Positions 15,367 to 25,282 of a DNA stretch of 64,000 nucleotides are shown here, in pieces. The position numbers and the translations under genes are program-made. Below the pieces are notes generated by a model that searched no databases, was not told the DNA's origin, and saw only the letters and a program-made list of their open reading frames with translations. Origin of the DNA: Tenggerimyces flavus (GTDB taxonomy: Bacteria; Actinomycetota; Actinomycetes; Propionibacteriales; Actinopolymorphaceae); assembly GCF_016907715.1 (NCBI RefSeq), contig NZ_JAFBCM010000001.1, positions 5,270,001-5,334,000 of the forward strand. Reading direction: 5' to 3'. The number at the start of each line of letters is the position of its first letter. The stretch's first letter is position 1.

Positions 15367-18300
15367 GGGAAGTCCAGACCCACTCTCACGGTTCCAGTCC
15401 TGCCACTCGACACCTTGTAGTACGGGTTCGGTCCGTGGTGACCGCCGCCAGGATGCCACTGCATCATGCGGTCGGTGGGATTGCCGCGCGCGTTCTTCTC
15501 GACTGCCTTCCAGCCCCTGCCCGCCGCGCTTCCCCTCGACAGCGTGCCGGCCTCCCAGTTGCCAGCCTTGTCGACCGTGTCCTTGACCTTGTCGATCGAC
15601 TTGAGCTTGCCGTTGCGCATCAGCTGGCCCACCGGATCCTTGAAGATCTTGTCGACCGCTCTCGCCGCTTTGGCCGCCGAGTGCGCTCGATGTGCGCTGG
15701 CCGCCGCCCTGATACCCCACATGGCACCCCGGACGGCGAGCGCTCCGACCCCGCCGGTCAACGCGCCGATCGCGACGGTCAGGGCTATCTCGGCGACCAC
15801 CATGGCTATTGCCGCTCGATGCTCGTAGACCCAGGTCGCTGCCTTGACGGCCACCGCCGCGACCTTGTGGGCGACGGCCTTCGCGGTCTTCACCACCGCT
15901 TTGGCTACCTGTTTGACCTTCGCGACAGCCTTCTTCGCGACCTGGGCGACCTTCTTGGTCACCTTCTTCACGACCTTGACCGCGACCTTCACCACGGTCT
16001 TGACCGTTTTGACGATCTTCTTCGTCACCTCGACGGTCTTAGCCACGAAGGACCGCACCGCCGAGAACGTGTCAGTGGCTCGGTCCTTTACCCAGTTGAC
16101 CACCGGTGTGACGACCTTCACCGCCTCCTTGACGGTGTCCGTCACGCGCTTGGTGACCGTCTTGGCGACGTTCGTGACGCTCGAGACGATGCTGGAGAAC
16201 CACGACCTGCCGTCCGGGTCGCTGAACGACACGGGGTTGTTGTTGCCGTACGAGTACCCGTTCAGCGTCTGCGGGTCCTCGATGTCCACCAACGGGTCGA
16301 TGGAGATGAACCGTCCGGTCGTGGGGTCGTACTCCCGCGCCCCCAGATGGATCAGTCCCGTCGACGGATCCGCCGTTCCGCCGACGAACGAGCGCTGTCC
16401 GGGCCACGCGGCAGGTCCCGTGCCGCGCTCGTTGCCGTACGGGTCCTGGCGCCGCCGCTGCACGTTCTGCACAGCGGTGTTGTCGATCGCCGTCGTGGCT
16501 GTGCCGTGGTGGTCCGAGGCCAGCCAGTGCAGGTTGTTCCCCATCCGTACGGCGATCGTCTGCTCGCCGTGCTGGTAGTACCGGGTCCCGTTGACCGCCC
16601 CAGCCTTGAGGGTGAGCTCGGTGTCGCCGAGATACAGCGTGGTCCCGGAGGCGTCGCGCCGGATCAGCCGCTCACCGTTCGCGTCGTAGAGGAACGACGT
16701 CTCCTGGCCGTTCTTGGCGACCTTCTCCAGGTCACCTTCGGCGTTCCACGTCATCGCCTCGCCGACACCGTTCAGCGTGCGAGTCTTCAGATCGCCCGTC
16801 TCGTTGTAGGTGTAGCTGTCGGTGCGCCCACCGGCGGGCATTCCCGAGCCGGTCGTGACGACGCTCTGCAGCGCGTGTGGCTGCGCGGCGCGGGCGTTCG
16901 GATAGGTGTACGTCGCCGTCGTCGAGCCGCCCGACCACTTCTTCGTCTCGGTCTTGCGGTTGCCGGTCTTGTCGAAGGTCCACGCGTTCCAGTAGGGCGC
17001 CGGTCCACCGAGGTTCGCCACCGTTGGCGCGGCCTCGCAGTCGCCGGCCACGTTGTCCGTACCCGGCTTGGGAGTCCACGCCTGCTCCATCCGGCGCAGG
17101 TAGTCGTAGGTGAAGCACTGTGTGTCCGTCGGCGCCCCGCTCGTCGACGACGGGGTGTCGGTGACCTTCGTGACGTTGCCGGACTCGTCGTAGACGTAGT
17201 CGACGGTCGCCACCATCCGCGGCAGCGTCTCCTTCTGCGTCACCACCTGCTGGAGTCGTCGAGTGGCCGTCTCATACGTGTAGCCCAGCTCGACCCACTT
17301 GCCGCCGGTCGCGCCGAGCTTGACCGTCTGCACCTCGCCGAAGCGCGTGTACCCCGTCTCGCGCACGTAGGTGGTGGAGGCGGAAGCGAGCGTCGTCGGC
17401 TGGTCCTTCTCGTCGTACCCGTACGTCAGTGTCTCTGCCGGAAGCCCACCGACTCCCGGAAGCGTCTCGGTAGCGAGCTGCCCGTCCTGTTTGTAGGTCG
17501 AGTCGAACCGGTAGGTGCCGGAGAGCTCGCCCTCGGACGCGGGGATCACGTACTCGGTCCCGGTCGCACGACCAGCGCCGTCGTAGCCCGTGATCCGCGT
17601 CGTGTACTTGTCGCCGTCGGTGTCGGTGCGGGTCGACGACGTCGGCATGCCCGGCAACAGCGTGTCGTACACCCACGACGCTCGCTCTGGCCCCTGAGCC
17701 GATCCTTCGCGGATCTTCGTCGTCCGGCCGATGCTGTCGTACTCGTACGCGAGCGTCGCCCCCCGTGCGTCGGTCTTGGTCGCCATCCGGTCGAGCTCGT
17801 CGAACGTGTACGTCGTCGCGCCCTTGTCCGGGTCGGTCTCCTTGAACATCCGGCCACGGACGTCGTACTCGTACTTCCACTGGTTGCCCTCGGGGTCGGT
17901 CACCGTCGCCAGCTGACCCGACTTGTTGTAGGTGTATTTCGTCGAGTCGTAGTCGGTACCCGTAGGCGTGGCGGAGCGATACTGCCGCAGCTCCAGCAGC
18001 CGGCCCTGTACGTCGGTGAAGCGGGTGACCGGCGTCTCGCCCTTCGGCGGATCGACCGACTCGCTGTCGCCGGAGTACGTGTGGATGGTCTCCCACTTGG
18101 GCTCGTTCTCGGACTTGAAGATCTCTTTGACCGGTCGGCCCGCGAGGTCGTACTCGGTGACCTTCTGGCTCGGGAGCCTCAGCTCGTCGGGCTCGGCCAC
18201 CACGTCGGGTACCGGTGCGGCGGCGTTGTGGTACGGCCCGTTCTCCTTCACCTCCAGGCCGCGGCTGTCGTAGACCACGTCGCTGATGATCCGGCCGCCA

Positions 18301-21300
18301 CCCTGTGCGGCCTCCTGCGTCTGTTTCGGGCGCATCAGGCCGTCGAACAGCTGGTACGAGGTCTCGATGCTGCCGTCGGTCTGCAGGGACTTCGTGGTGA
18401 CGAACGGCGGCTTGTTCGCGAAGATGCCGTAGTCGTAGTCGACATCCGAGGTCGCGGCATTGTCGGCCGCCGCCGCGCGACCGGCCACGTTGGCACCGGC
18501 GATCCCGCTGCGGATCGACGCGCTGGCGCTACCAGCTCGGCCCGGGTACCAGACCTGGTCCGTCCGTCCGAGTGCGTCGTACGTCGCCTCGGTGCGCTTG
18601 CCGGTCTCGTCGGTGATCGCGACTTCCTCACCCCAGGCCGGCTCGAGCTCGATCGTCGTCTTCTGGCCGTTCGGCTTGTTCGTCTCGATCTTCGTCACCG
18701 GCCCGGCACCGGCCGGCGTGTAGGTCGTCGTGCTCTTCTGGTTCAGAACATCGGTCATCTCGGTCGTTCGGCCGAGACCGTCGTACTTCACCGTGCTGAC
18801 CGTCTGGTACTCCGGCGTCCCGCTCGACGTGAAGCCCTTCAGCCGTTCGGTCTTCGTGACGTCGCCCTTCGTCGGCGGGGCGTCCAGCGAGGTGGCGTTG
18901 TCGTAGAACGTGCGGTTGTCGCCGACGACGTCGTCCTTGGTGTACGCGACGTTGCACGCCTTGGCGACCGTCAGCTCGCGCTTCGGCATCTCGGTGATGC
19001 CGAGCGCGTCGTTCTTTGTGTACTCGTAGTAGGTACAGGTGTCGTCCGCGGCCGTGCTCAGGTCGTTGCGGTCGTTGGCTCGCAGCAGCACGCCGTTCGT
19101 GTCGTACTCGTTGTTCGCGCCGCTCTCGCGGAAGCCGCCGCCGGCGAGTGTCTCGACCTGCCGGTTGGCCAGCTGCTGCGTCTGGAACGCGCTCGTCGTG
19201 CCCCACGTACGCACCCGCGTCGCGGTCGGCTCCGACACCCACGGGTCCGTGATCGTCCGGTCCACCAGAACGCCGGCCCCGTTGAACGTCCGGACCTCAC
19301 GCGGTTGGCCGGCGAGCGGCAGCAGGTCATCGACCTTCGCGCCGGTCGAGTCGGTGACCTTGACGTCCTTGAACACGTTCGGAACCGACGTCTTGTCGCC
19401 GTCCATGCCGCGGTAGTAGCGGTTCTCGGTGACGATCTGCGGACCGCCGGGATTGCCCTTCTTGGTGATCACGACGTCGTAGCCGCGCCACTGCGACCAG
19501 GTCTTCTGGCCGATCTCGACCAGGCCGTCCTCGTCGTCGTGCCGCCACATCGGCGCGTTCGGGTACTCGAGCGTGGTCACCATCGGCTCGGCCTCGGAGA
19601 CGAGGTCGTGTTCCTCGACCGACTTCACGACGTACTTGTGGAACCAGTCGGTCCGCTCCGTCGTCGCGCCGGGCGGCGTCCACTTCATCGGATGGCAGCG
19701 ACGTCCGTTCGTGTCCGGCGCGGGAACGTCGCCGGGCACGCAGTCCACCGGGTAGTAGCCGATGTTCAGGTAGCCGCCGGTGCCGTAGTTGACCCGGGTC
19801 ATGCGCCACCAGTTCATCGGCGGCAGCTGGTCACCGACGGGGTCGACCCGGTTGGCCTTCGGCTCGCCGTCGAAGTTCACCTCGGGGATCGCCACCCCGC
19901 CGGCGTTGCCGACGTGCCCGGCGTGCGTGATCGCGGTCATCCAGAGGCTGCGGCTGGTGCCGTCGCCATTGTCGGGGAACGAGTACCGCAGGGTCCACGA
20001 GCTCACCGGCTGGTACGCGGTGCCGCGCCAGATGTCGGCGGTGACCTTGCTCAGCTTCTTCATCGTGAAGAACGTCGGGTTGTGCTTGTTCTCGCACTTC
20101 GCCGGAGCGGATCCGTCGGCGTTGATGCAGCGCTGGTCCATCGGCACGTCGGGGTAGTCCGGCTGCGTCGCGCAGGGACTGTTCTCGATGCAGCGCTGGG
20201 TGGTGTCGAACGTGACCCGCCCGACCCGGCCGGTGCTCAGCGCGCCCGCCAGCTGGCCGTACTCGATCCGCTTGATGCTGCCGGCACGCGTGTACTTCGT
20301 GACCGCGGTCGCCGTGGAGTTCCGGCCGTAGTAGTTGGCCTCGGTGTCGTAGTACAGGCTCATCGTGTTGCCGTGCTTGTCCACGACGTAGTCGAGGTTC
20401 CACTTGTAGGTCTGCTGGCACCACGAGTCGGCGAACGCGGTCGCGTGGCACTGCTCGCCGGAGTGGTTGCCGTACACCGGAACGGTCCAACTGGAGTTCG
20501 TCACGTCGGTGCCGCCGGGCAGGTTGTTCAGGCCGAAGTAGTACTTGGTGCCGTCCTTCGTGGTGAGCAGCCAGTGCTCGCCCTTGTCCGCGGCGTTGCG
20601 GCCGTCGTCACCGTTGGTCGCGCCGGACAGCTTCTCGATCGTCGAGCCGTCGTCGTTGCGCGGACGCCACGTGCCGGAGTCGTCGTCACGGACGAGTTCG
20701 CCGCCCGCCCCGTTGAGAGTGAACGTCGCGTTGTCCGCCAAGCCTCGTTCGGACGACCAGCACAGGTCGCCGGTGATGCGGGTGCCGTTGTTGCCGGTCT
20801 TCTCCGGCTTCGAGGCACAGGACGCGTAGCGGCGTTCGATCGAACCGCCGGGCTGCAGGTCGAACCCCTGACCGACCCACGACGGCTGGTTGTTCGTCGA
20901 GGCCGTGCGGCCGTCGACGCCGCCGGAGACGTAGCCGAGCGCGAGCTGCGGGGCGGGACCGCCCGTGCTCGGCGGGACGGCCATCGGGTAGTTCCAGCTG
21001 AAGTCGCCGGAGGAACCGCCGACCTGCCAGGTGGCCGACGGCATCAGCTGCGAGGCGCCGAAGTTGCCGGCGCCGCTCGATGCGGCCGCTTGGATGGCGT
21101 ACGTCTTGGTGGTGTCGCCGACCGTGACGTCGCCGGTCAGCGTGCCGTCGCCGTTGTTGCGGGTCTCGACGGGCGTGCCGCCGGGGAGCTCGAGCAGCCG
21201 CAGCCGCAGCGCCCAGTCGCCGCCGAACGTGTCGCGGAAGGCGTCGTAGTTGAGCTGGAGGCTCACCTTGCCGTTCTGCTTCACGCCGTCGGCACGGGCG

Positions 21301-21761
21301 ACCTTGACCAGCAGGCCGTCGGTGCCGCGGCGGGCGAGGTCGACGCGGACCTTTCCTGGCGTACCGGCGCGAGCGCTCGCCTTCTCGGCGGCGCCGACCG
21401 CGACCGGCAGCACACCGGCGCGCGCCTTCGGCGTGACCGTACGTCCGCTCGCGAGGAGCAGGCCGACGTTCGCCTTGGCTTGCGGAACGGCGACCTCGGC
21501 CGTGCCGGCCTTCGGCCAGCTGACCTTGGGCGTGAACTTCGTCGCCGCCAGCTCGGCCTGGTCGACGGGCGGCGCCTTGGGCTTGATGTCCCTTACCGGG
21601 ACGGACTTCTCCTCCGTTGGCTTCCACAGTGGGTCGTCCGCCTTCGGCGTGGCCTGCGCTGAGGGACCCCACAGCGTGGCGATCAGGGCCAGGGCGGTGA
21701 CGATCGCGAGCATGATCGCGGCCGTACGGAGTGTGGACAGGCTGATGCGCACAGACGACAT
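15363..21761 (-). CDS. RHS/YD-repeat polymorphic toxin, 2132 residues
   Basis: Giant secreted protein of the WapA/TcC-like class used against neighbouring cells. It has a signal peptide or anchor (hydrophobic run near residues 12-33), an SpvB-like N-terminal part (about 230-700), then many YD repeats (for example YEYDVRGRMFKETDPDKG, YEYDSIGRTTKI). The RHS core motif GLIHLGAREYDPTTGRF is near residue 1810 and the DPDG boundary near 1850. After it comes an unusual Lys/Val/Ala-rich stretch (about 1857-1974), then a hydrophobic segment (about 1980-2013), and a short variable tip (about 2066-2132) with HPGGGHHGPNPYYKVSSG. The tip is presumably the toxin, but I cannot name its family. The ATG at 21761 is preceded by GGGGAGGGG. 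Confidence 0.88.
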   Translation of the reverse strand: MSSVRISLSTLRTAAIMLAIVTALALIATLWGPSAQATPKADDPLWKPTEEKSVPVRDIKPKAPPVDQAELAATKFTPKVSWPKAGTAEVAVPQAKANVGLLLASGRTVTPKARAGVLPVAVGAAEKASARAGTPGKVRVDLARRGTDGLLVKVARADGVKQNGKVSLQLNYDAFRDTFGGDWALRLRLLELPGGTPVETRNNGDGTLTGDVTVGDTTKTYAIQAAASSGAGNFGASQLMPSATWQVGGSSGDFSWNYPMAVPPSTGGPAPQLALGYVSGGVDGRTASTNNQPSWVGQGFDLQPGGSIERRYASCASKPEKTGNNGTRITGDLCWSSERGLADNATFTLNGAGGELVRDDDSGTWRPRNDDGSTIEKLSGATNGDDGRNAADKGEHWLLTTKDGTKYYFGLNNLPGGTDVTNSSWTVPVYGNHSGEQCHATAFADSWCQQTYKWNLDYVVDKHGNTMSLYYDTEANYYGRNSTATAVTKYTRAGSIKRIEYGQLAGALSTGRVGRVTFDTTQRCIENSPCATQPDYPDVPMDQRCINADGSAPAKCENKHNPTFFTMKKLSKVTADIWRGTAYQPVSSWTLRYSFPDNGDGTSRSLWMTAITHAGHVGNAGGVAIPEVNFDGEPKANRVDPVGDQLPPMNWWRMTRVNYGTGGYLNIGYYPVDCVPGDVPAPDTNGRRCHPMKWTPPGATTERTDWFHKYVVKSVEEHDLVSEAEPMVTTLEYPNAPMWRHDDEDGLVEIGQKTWSQWRGYDVVITKKGNPGGPQIVTENRYYRGMDGDKTSVPNVFKDVKVTDSTGAKVDDLLPLAGQPREVRTFNGAGVLVDRTITDPWVSEPTATRVRTWGTTSAFQTQQLANRQVETLAGGGFRESGANNEYDTNGVLLRANDRNDLSTAADDTCTYYEYTKNDALGITEMPKRELTVAKACNVAYTKDDVVGDNRTFYDNATSLDAPPTKGDVTKTERLKGFTSSGTPEYQTVSTVKYDGLGRTTEMTDVLNQKSTTTYTPAGAGPVTKIETNKPNGQKTTIELEPAWGEEVAITDETGKRTEATYDALGRTDQVWYPGRAGSASASIRSGIAGANVAGRAAAADNAATSDVDYDYGIFANKPPFVTTKSLQTDGSIETSYQLFDGLMRPKQTQEAAQGGGRIISDVVYDSRGLEVKENGPYHNAAAPVPDVVAEPDELRLPSQKVTEYDLAGRPVKEIFKSENEPKWETIHTYSGDSESVDPPKGETPVTRFTDVQGRLLELRQYRSATPTGTDYDSTKYTYNKSGQLATVTDPEGNQWKYEYDVRGRMFKETDPDKGATTYTFDELDRMATKTDARGATLAYEYDSIGRTTKIREGSAQGPERASWVYDTLLPGMPTSSTRTDTDGDKYTTRITGYDGAGRATGTEYVIPASEGELSGTYRFDSTYKQDGQLATETLPGVGGLPAETLTYGYDEKDQPTTLASASTTYVRETGYTRFGEVQTVKLGATGGKWVELGYTYETATRRLQQVVTQKETLPRMVATVDYVYDESGNVTKVTDTPSSTSGAPTDTQCFTYDYLRRMEQAWTPKPGTDNVAGDCEAAPTVANLGGPAPYWNAWTFDKTGNRKTETKKWSGGSTTATYTYPNARAAQPHALQSVVTTGSGMPAGGRTDSYTYNETGDLKTRTLNGVGEAMTWNAEGDLEKVAKNGQETSFLYDANGERLIRRDASGTTLYLGDTELTLKAGAVNGTRYYQHGEQTIAVRMGNNLHWLASDHHGTATTAIDNTAVQNVQRRRQDPYGNERGTGPAAWPGQRSFVGGTADPSTGLIHLGAREYDPTTGRFISIDPLVDIEDPQTLNGYSYGNNNPVSFSDPDGRSWFSSIVSSVTNVAKTVTKRVTDTVKEAVKVVTPVVNWVKDRATDTFSAVRSFVAKTVEVTKKIVKTVKTVVKVAVKVVKKVTKKVAQVAKKAVAKVKQVAKAVVKTAKAVAHKVAAVAVKAATWVYEHRAAIAMVVAEIALTVAIGALTGGVGALAVRGAMWGIRAAASAHRAHSAAKAARAVDKIFKDPVGQLMRNGKLKSIDKVKDTVDKAGNWEAGTLSRGSAAGRGWKAVEKNARGNPTDRMMQWHPGGGHHGPNPYYKVSSGRTGTVRVGLDFP

Positions 21762-21961
21762 GGACGGTGCCCCTCCCCAAGGGTGACGCCAGTTTCCAGC
21801 GTTGAAAATCCTCGGGAGGTTACCGCGCGATCGAGCCGCGGGAGAAGACTTGTGGCACCCTGCTGCCGCCCTTGTTCAGTGCGGAGTTCCGCCATGGCGT
21901 CGCGACGCCAAATCCCCTGTGCTGGCGCGGTTCTGGCGTATCGCTGGCGGCTTCGGCCACC

Positions 21962-22636
21962 TCAGCCGGCGTGCTTGCCGGCTTCGGCGCGTCGGCGGCG
22001 GAGCCTGGTGACGACGAAGTAGCCGACGGCGAGAACGCAGACCACGATCACGGCGGCCTGGAACCAGCCGATGTAGCGCTCGACGACGTGCCAGTTCTCC
22101 CCCAGCCCGTACCCGGCGCCGATCAGCGCGGAGTTCCAGACCAGGCTGCCGATGCCGGTGAGCCCGAGGAAGATCGGCAGCGGCATCCGTTCGATCCCGG
22201 CGGGGATGGAGATGAGGCTGCGGAAGATCGGGATGAGGCGGCCGATCAGGATCGCCTTCGTACCGTGCTTGCTGAACCAGGCCTCGGTTTTGTCGAAGTC
22301 CGCCACGTTCACCAGCGGCAGCTTGTCGGCGATCCAGCGGATCCGGTCGCGGCCGACCAACGCGCCGATGTAGTAGAGAACGGTGGCCCCGACGAGCGAA
22401 CCGAGCGTGGTCCAGATGATCGCGCCGACGAGGCTCAAGTTGCCCTGGCTGGAGGCGAAGCCCGCGAGCGGCAGGATCACCTCGCTAGGGATCGGCGGGA
22501 ACAGGTTCTCGAGCGCGACCAGCAGACCGGCGCCAGGGCCGCCGAGTGCCTCCATCACCGAGGTGACCCAGCCGACAAGGCCGCCGGTCGTCTCGGGCGA
22601 GGTGGCGGCCGTGGCGGCCATGGGCAGGAAGGACAT
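21962..22636 (-). CDS. DedA family membrane protein
   Basis: A 224-residue polytopic membrane protein of the DedA/VTT (SNARE-associated) family, thought to act in lipid scrambling and envelope homeostasis. Seen: ALENLFPPIPSEVILPLAG (about residues 41-59), and FSKHGTKAILIGRLIPIFRS (about 121-140), the conserved amphipathic re-entrant motifs with the essential arginines, followed by two further membrane spans and a basic tail RLRRRRAEAGKHAG. It stands alone on the minus strand between the RHS locus and a divergent DUF5703 gene. Confidence 0.92.
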   Translation of the reverse strand: MSFLPMAATAATSPETTGGLVGWVTSVMEALGGPGAGLLVALENLFPPIPSEVILPLAGFASSQGNLSLVGAIIWTTLGSLVGATVLYYIGALVGRDRIRWIADKLPLVNVADFDKTEAWFSKHGTKAILIGRLIPIFRSLISIPAGIERMPLPIFLGLTGIGSLVWNSALIGAGYGLGENWHVVERYIGWFQAAVIVVCVLAVGYFVVTRLRRRRAEAGKHAG

Positions 22637-22789
22637 CGGGGCTCCCGTTCGCTTACGTCTACGACTTACCCCGGAACGGTACGGTGCGCGCCTGTGGTTT
22701 CCCTATGAGGCCCACCATCGACCTGTTCGGGTCTGAGCACCACCGGACAAGGTGGGGGTTTCCGCAGTGGATCGTGCCACCATGGAGCG

Positions 22790-22987
22790 ATGGCAGAGTA
22801 CGAGTTCCATCACCTCCAGCTGCCGCGCACCCTGTCCCGCAGAGTCGTGCGACAGCTTCTCGTCGACCGGGCTGAATATGACGGTTGGGAACTCGCACGC
22901 GTACGCCTCTACCCCGACGGCCGCCGGAAAGTCACCCTGCGCCGCCGGATCATCCGGGTGCGAAAGACGCTCAGTCCGGTGAGCTGA
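22790..22987 (+). CDS. Small DUF5703-type protein
   Basis: A 65-residue basic cytoplasmic protein of a family restricted to actinobacteria and of unknown function. It reads MAEYEFHHLQLPRTLSRRVV at the start, then YDGWELARVRLYPDGRRKVT and a strongly basic tail with RRRIIRVRK. The ATG at 22790 lacks a well-spaced ribosome site (GGAG is only 2-3 bases away), so initiation may be leaderless. Its 3' end overlaps that of the convergent VOC gene by 17 bases. Confidence 0.8.
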   Translation: MAEYEFHHLQLPRTLSRRVVRQLLVDRAEYDGWELARVRLYPDGRRKVTLRRRIIRVRKTLSPVS

Positions 22988-23366
22988 CGCCCGTCACCTC
23001 GCCCTTGTCGTCGGTCGTGTAGAGGCCCTTCGACAGGTCGACGAGCACGAGCTTCGTACCGAACGGGTCGTCCACGACGGCGATCCGTCCCACCGGGATG
23101 TCGAACGTCTCCCGCAGCCTCCCGCCCGCCTCGACGATGGTCCGCGCGGCCTCGTCGGCGGAGTCCACCAGCCAGTTCGGCTCGTACGTCAACCCGGTGC
23201 TGAGCACGAGCTCGGCGTCGCTCTCCGGCAACCGCAGTGCCACCTGCCCAAGCTCGTCGTTGCGCCAGATCAGCGCGTGGCCCAGAACGTCGCGATAGAA
23301 CGCCAGCCCACTGTCGAGATCCGGCACCGGCACCGTGACCGCGTCGACCTTCCGAAACAGCGGCAT
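22971..23366 (-). CDS. VOC superfamily (glyoxalase-like) protein
   Basis: A 131-residue vicinal-oxygen-chelate protein: glyoxalase, dioxygenase or resistance fold with paired beta-alpha-beta-beta-beta modules. It starts MPLFRKVDAVTVPVPDLDSG, the usual first strand, followed by LAFYRDVLGH. The last module ends with VVDDPFGTKLVLVDLSKG, which carries the typical DPFG turn, though the usual metal-binding glutamate after it is not obvious. The start at 23366 is preceded by GGGAGAGG; an in-frame ATG 26 codons upstream has no such site and would add an unrelated basic tail. Substrate unknown. Confidence 0.85.
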   Translation of the reverse strand: MPLFRKVDAVTVPVPDLDSGLAFYRDVLGHALIWRNDELGQVALRLPESDAELVLSTGLTYEPNWLVDSADEAARTIVEAGGRLRETFDIPVGRIAVVDDPFGTKLVLVDLSKGLYTTDDKGEVTGVSSPD

Positions 23367-23380
23367 CGCCCTCTCCCTAT

Positions 23381-24115
23381 TTGTCCCACGCGCGACCTGC
23401 CGAGAACAAGACTGTTTCTTTGTCCGATTTCGCCCCACACTCAACCCTCGTGGAGAAACGCGAACCCGTCACAGCCGCAGACCTCGACACCGTCATCGAC
23501 CACCTGCTCGACACGCTCCGGCCCGTCTCGACCCAGGACTGGTCCGTTCCCGCCGGAACGTTGGACTGGTCCTGCTGGGAGACCGGCGAACATCTCGGCC
23601 AAGCCCTTACCCACTGGGCCTCCCAGCTCACCCTCCGGGCAACGACCCGCTACGTCCGCTGGGCCGCCCGCGCCCAGGAGGGCGCCCCGCCGGACGGCGT
23701 GCTCGACTTCGTCGAAGCGGGCGGCCGCCTGCTCGCGGTCGTCGTCCGTTCGGCACCGCCGTCGGCCCGTGCCTTCCACCCGATGGGCGTCACCGACCCC
23801 GAAGGCTTCGCCGGCATGGCCTGCATCGAGGCCATCGCGCATGGCCACGACATCGCCACCGGCCTCGGCCGGTCCCTCAACCCACCCACCGGCCTCTGCG
23901 ACCGCGTCCTGCGGCGGATGTTCCCGCACCACGCGGAGGTCGAAGCAGAGCCGTGGCCCAAGCTCCTCTGGTCCACCGGCCGGGGAGACCTCCCCGGCCA
24001 TGAGCGGCCCGAGGACTGGCGCTGGCGCGGCCAACCGTTGGACGAGCCCTGGGAGCCGCACCCCACCCCCGACCCGATCCCGTTCGCCCACCTACTTCAG
24101 TCGGGCGGTGCGTAG
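23381..24115 (+). CDS. Maleylpyruvate isomerase N-terminal (DinB-like) family protein
   Basis: Up to 244 residues; a member of the mycothiol-dependent maleylpyruvate isomerase/DinB-like group, small helical-bundle enzymes that often bind zinc and mycothiol. The bundle starts at DLDTVIDHLLDTLRPVS and includes WSCWETGEHLGQALTHWASQ and a histidine pair in EAIAHGHDIATGL. The GTG at 23450 gives VEKREPVTAADL and leaves room for a promoter between this gene and the divergent VOC gene. The ATG at 23381 is only 14 bases from the VOC start. I list the longer form but prefer the shorter. Its end overlaps the convergent MFS gene by 24 bases. Confidence 0.75.
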   Translation: MSHARPAENKTVSLSDFAPHSTLVEKREPVTAADLDTVIDHLLDTLRPVSTQDWSVPAGTLDWSCWETGEHLGQALTHWASQLTLRATTRYVRWAARAQEGAPPDGVLDFVEAGGRLLAVVVRSAPPSARAFHPMGVTDPEGFAGMACIEAIAHGHDIATGLGRSLNPPTGLCDRVLRRMFPHHAEVEAEPWPKLLWSTGRGDLPGHERPEDWRWRGQPLDEPWEPHPTPDPIPFAHLLQSGGA

Positions 24116-25276
24116 GAGCCGCCAGCCGAGGAAGGCGCCTCCCAGCAGGATCGGCAGCCCGAGCAGGAGCGGGGCGCGTAGTCCCCAGGCGTTCGCGGCA
24201 AGTCCGCCAAGCAGCGCGCCGAGCGGAGACGCGCCCATGATCGCGGTCCGATCGGCGGCCATCACCCGGCCCATCAGACCGTTCGGCGTGTGCCGCTGGA
24301 ACTGGGTGACCGTGACCACGTCCCAGATCCCGAATGCGAAGGCGCTCACCGCGAGCGCGGCTGTCGCCACGACGGCGCCTCCGGTCACGGCGAGCACGAC
24401 CTGACCCGCGGCCGCGGCGACGAGGAGCCCGGGCAGCAGAACGTGGGTGGGCAGGACCCTGGCGATCGTCGCCGCGGCTAGACCACCGACGAGACCACCG
24501 GCAGCCGCGATGCCGACGACGATCCCGTACGCGCTCGGCGGAAGGTGGAGGATCTCGGTGACGTACAACGCCAGCAACGCGAACCACGCGCTGTCGGTGA
24601 TCACGAAGACCATGGTGAGAACCGTGATGCTGCCAAGCCGTCGATGACCGACCAGCCATCGGATCCCTTCCCAGATCTCGCTCAGCGCGCCACGGACCGT
24701 CGTCGTCTGCCGGCCCGGCGCGAAGCGATCGGGAAGGGAACCGAGGAGGAAGGTCGCCGCCACGTTCGTCAACCCCTGAAAGAAGAACGGCACGGCGGCG
24801 ACGAGACCGAAGAGGGCGCTGCCCAGGGGCGGGCCGACGAGCTCACCACTGGCGTTACCAGCGGTGATGATGCGGCCGTTGGCCCGTTCCAGGTCAGCGG
24901 GCTCGACGAGCGCCGGAGTCATCGTTCTTACGGCCGAACCGGCGAACGTGGCGCACGTCCCCATGCCGAACGCGGCCGCATAGATCATCGCCATCCCGGC
25001 GACGCCGGTGATCATGGCCACGGCGAGGACGATCACGAGGGCACCCTGCGTCGCGGTGGCGGCGACCGCGAGCGTTCGTCGATCCCGGCGGTCGGCGAGC
25101 GCACCCGCGGGCAGCCCGAACAGCAGCCACGGCAGCTCGAGGGCGACCGCGATCCCGGCGACGTGGATGGGCTCGGACGACAACGCGGCCGCCGCCAGCG
25201 GGAACGCCGCCGCACCCGTCCCGCCGCCGAGGCGGGCGACGGAACTCGCTGCCCAGAATCTCCAGAACGCGCTCAG
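24092..25276 (-). CDS. MFS exporter (EntS/enterobactin-exporter-like), probable CTG start
   Basis: Drug:H+ antiporter-like exporter of 394 residues with 12 predicted spans. Reading only from the first conventional start (TTG at 25183) would remove helix 1. The frame upstream encodes FWRFWAASSVARLGGGTGAA, the standard opening of this family, back to a CTG at 25276 that has GGGAGG six bases upstream. I therefore place the start at CTG. The motif A loop is seen as GALADRRDRRT. It diverges from a recombinase-like gene across a perfect 16-base palindrome that also contains both ribosome sites. Substrate unknown. Confidence 0.8.
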   Translation of the reverse strand: MSAFWRFWAASSVARLGGGTGAAAFPLAAAALSSEPIHVAGIAVALELPWLLFGLPAGALADRRDRRTLAVAATATQGALVIVLAVAMITGVAGMAMIYAAAFGMGTCATFAGSAVRTMTPALVEPADLERANGRIITAGNASGELVGPPLGSALFGLVAAVPFFFQGLTNVAATFLLGSLPDRFAPGRQTTTVRGALSEIWEGIRWLVGHRRLGSITVLTMVFVITDSAWFALLALYVTEILHLPPSAYGIVVGIAAAGGLVGGLAAATIARVLPTHVLLPGLLVAAAAGQVVLAVTGGAVVATAALAVSAFAFGIWDVVTVTQFQRHTPNGLMGRVMAADRTAIMGASPLGALLGGLAANAWGLRAPLLLGLPILLGGAFLGWRLLRTARLK

Positions 25277-25282
25277 CTCACA

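Noticed and set aside
15129-21662. A 2177-codon open frame on the plus strand opposite the RHS toxin gene
   Set aside because: It is Arg/Val/Asp-rich noise produced by high third-position GC on the other strand. It has no recognisable domain, while the minus strand carries clear YD repeats, a signal peptide and the RHS core.
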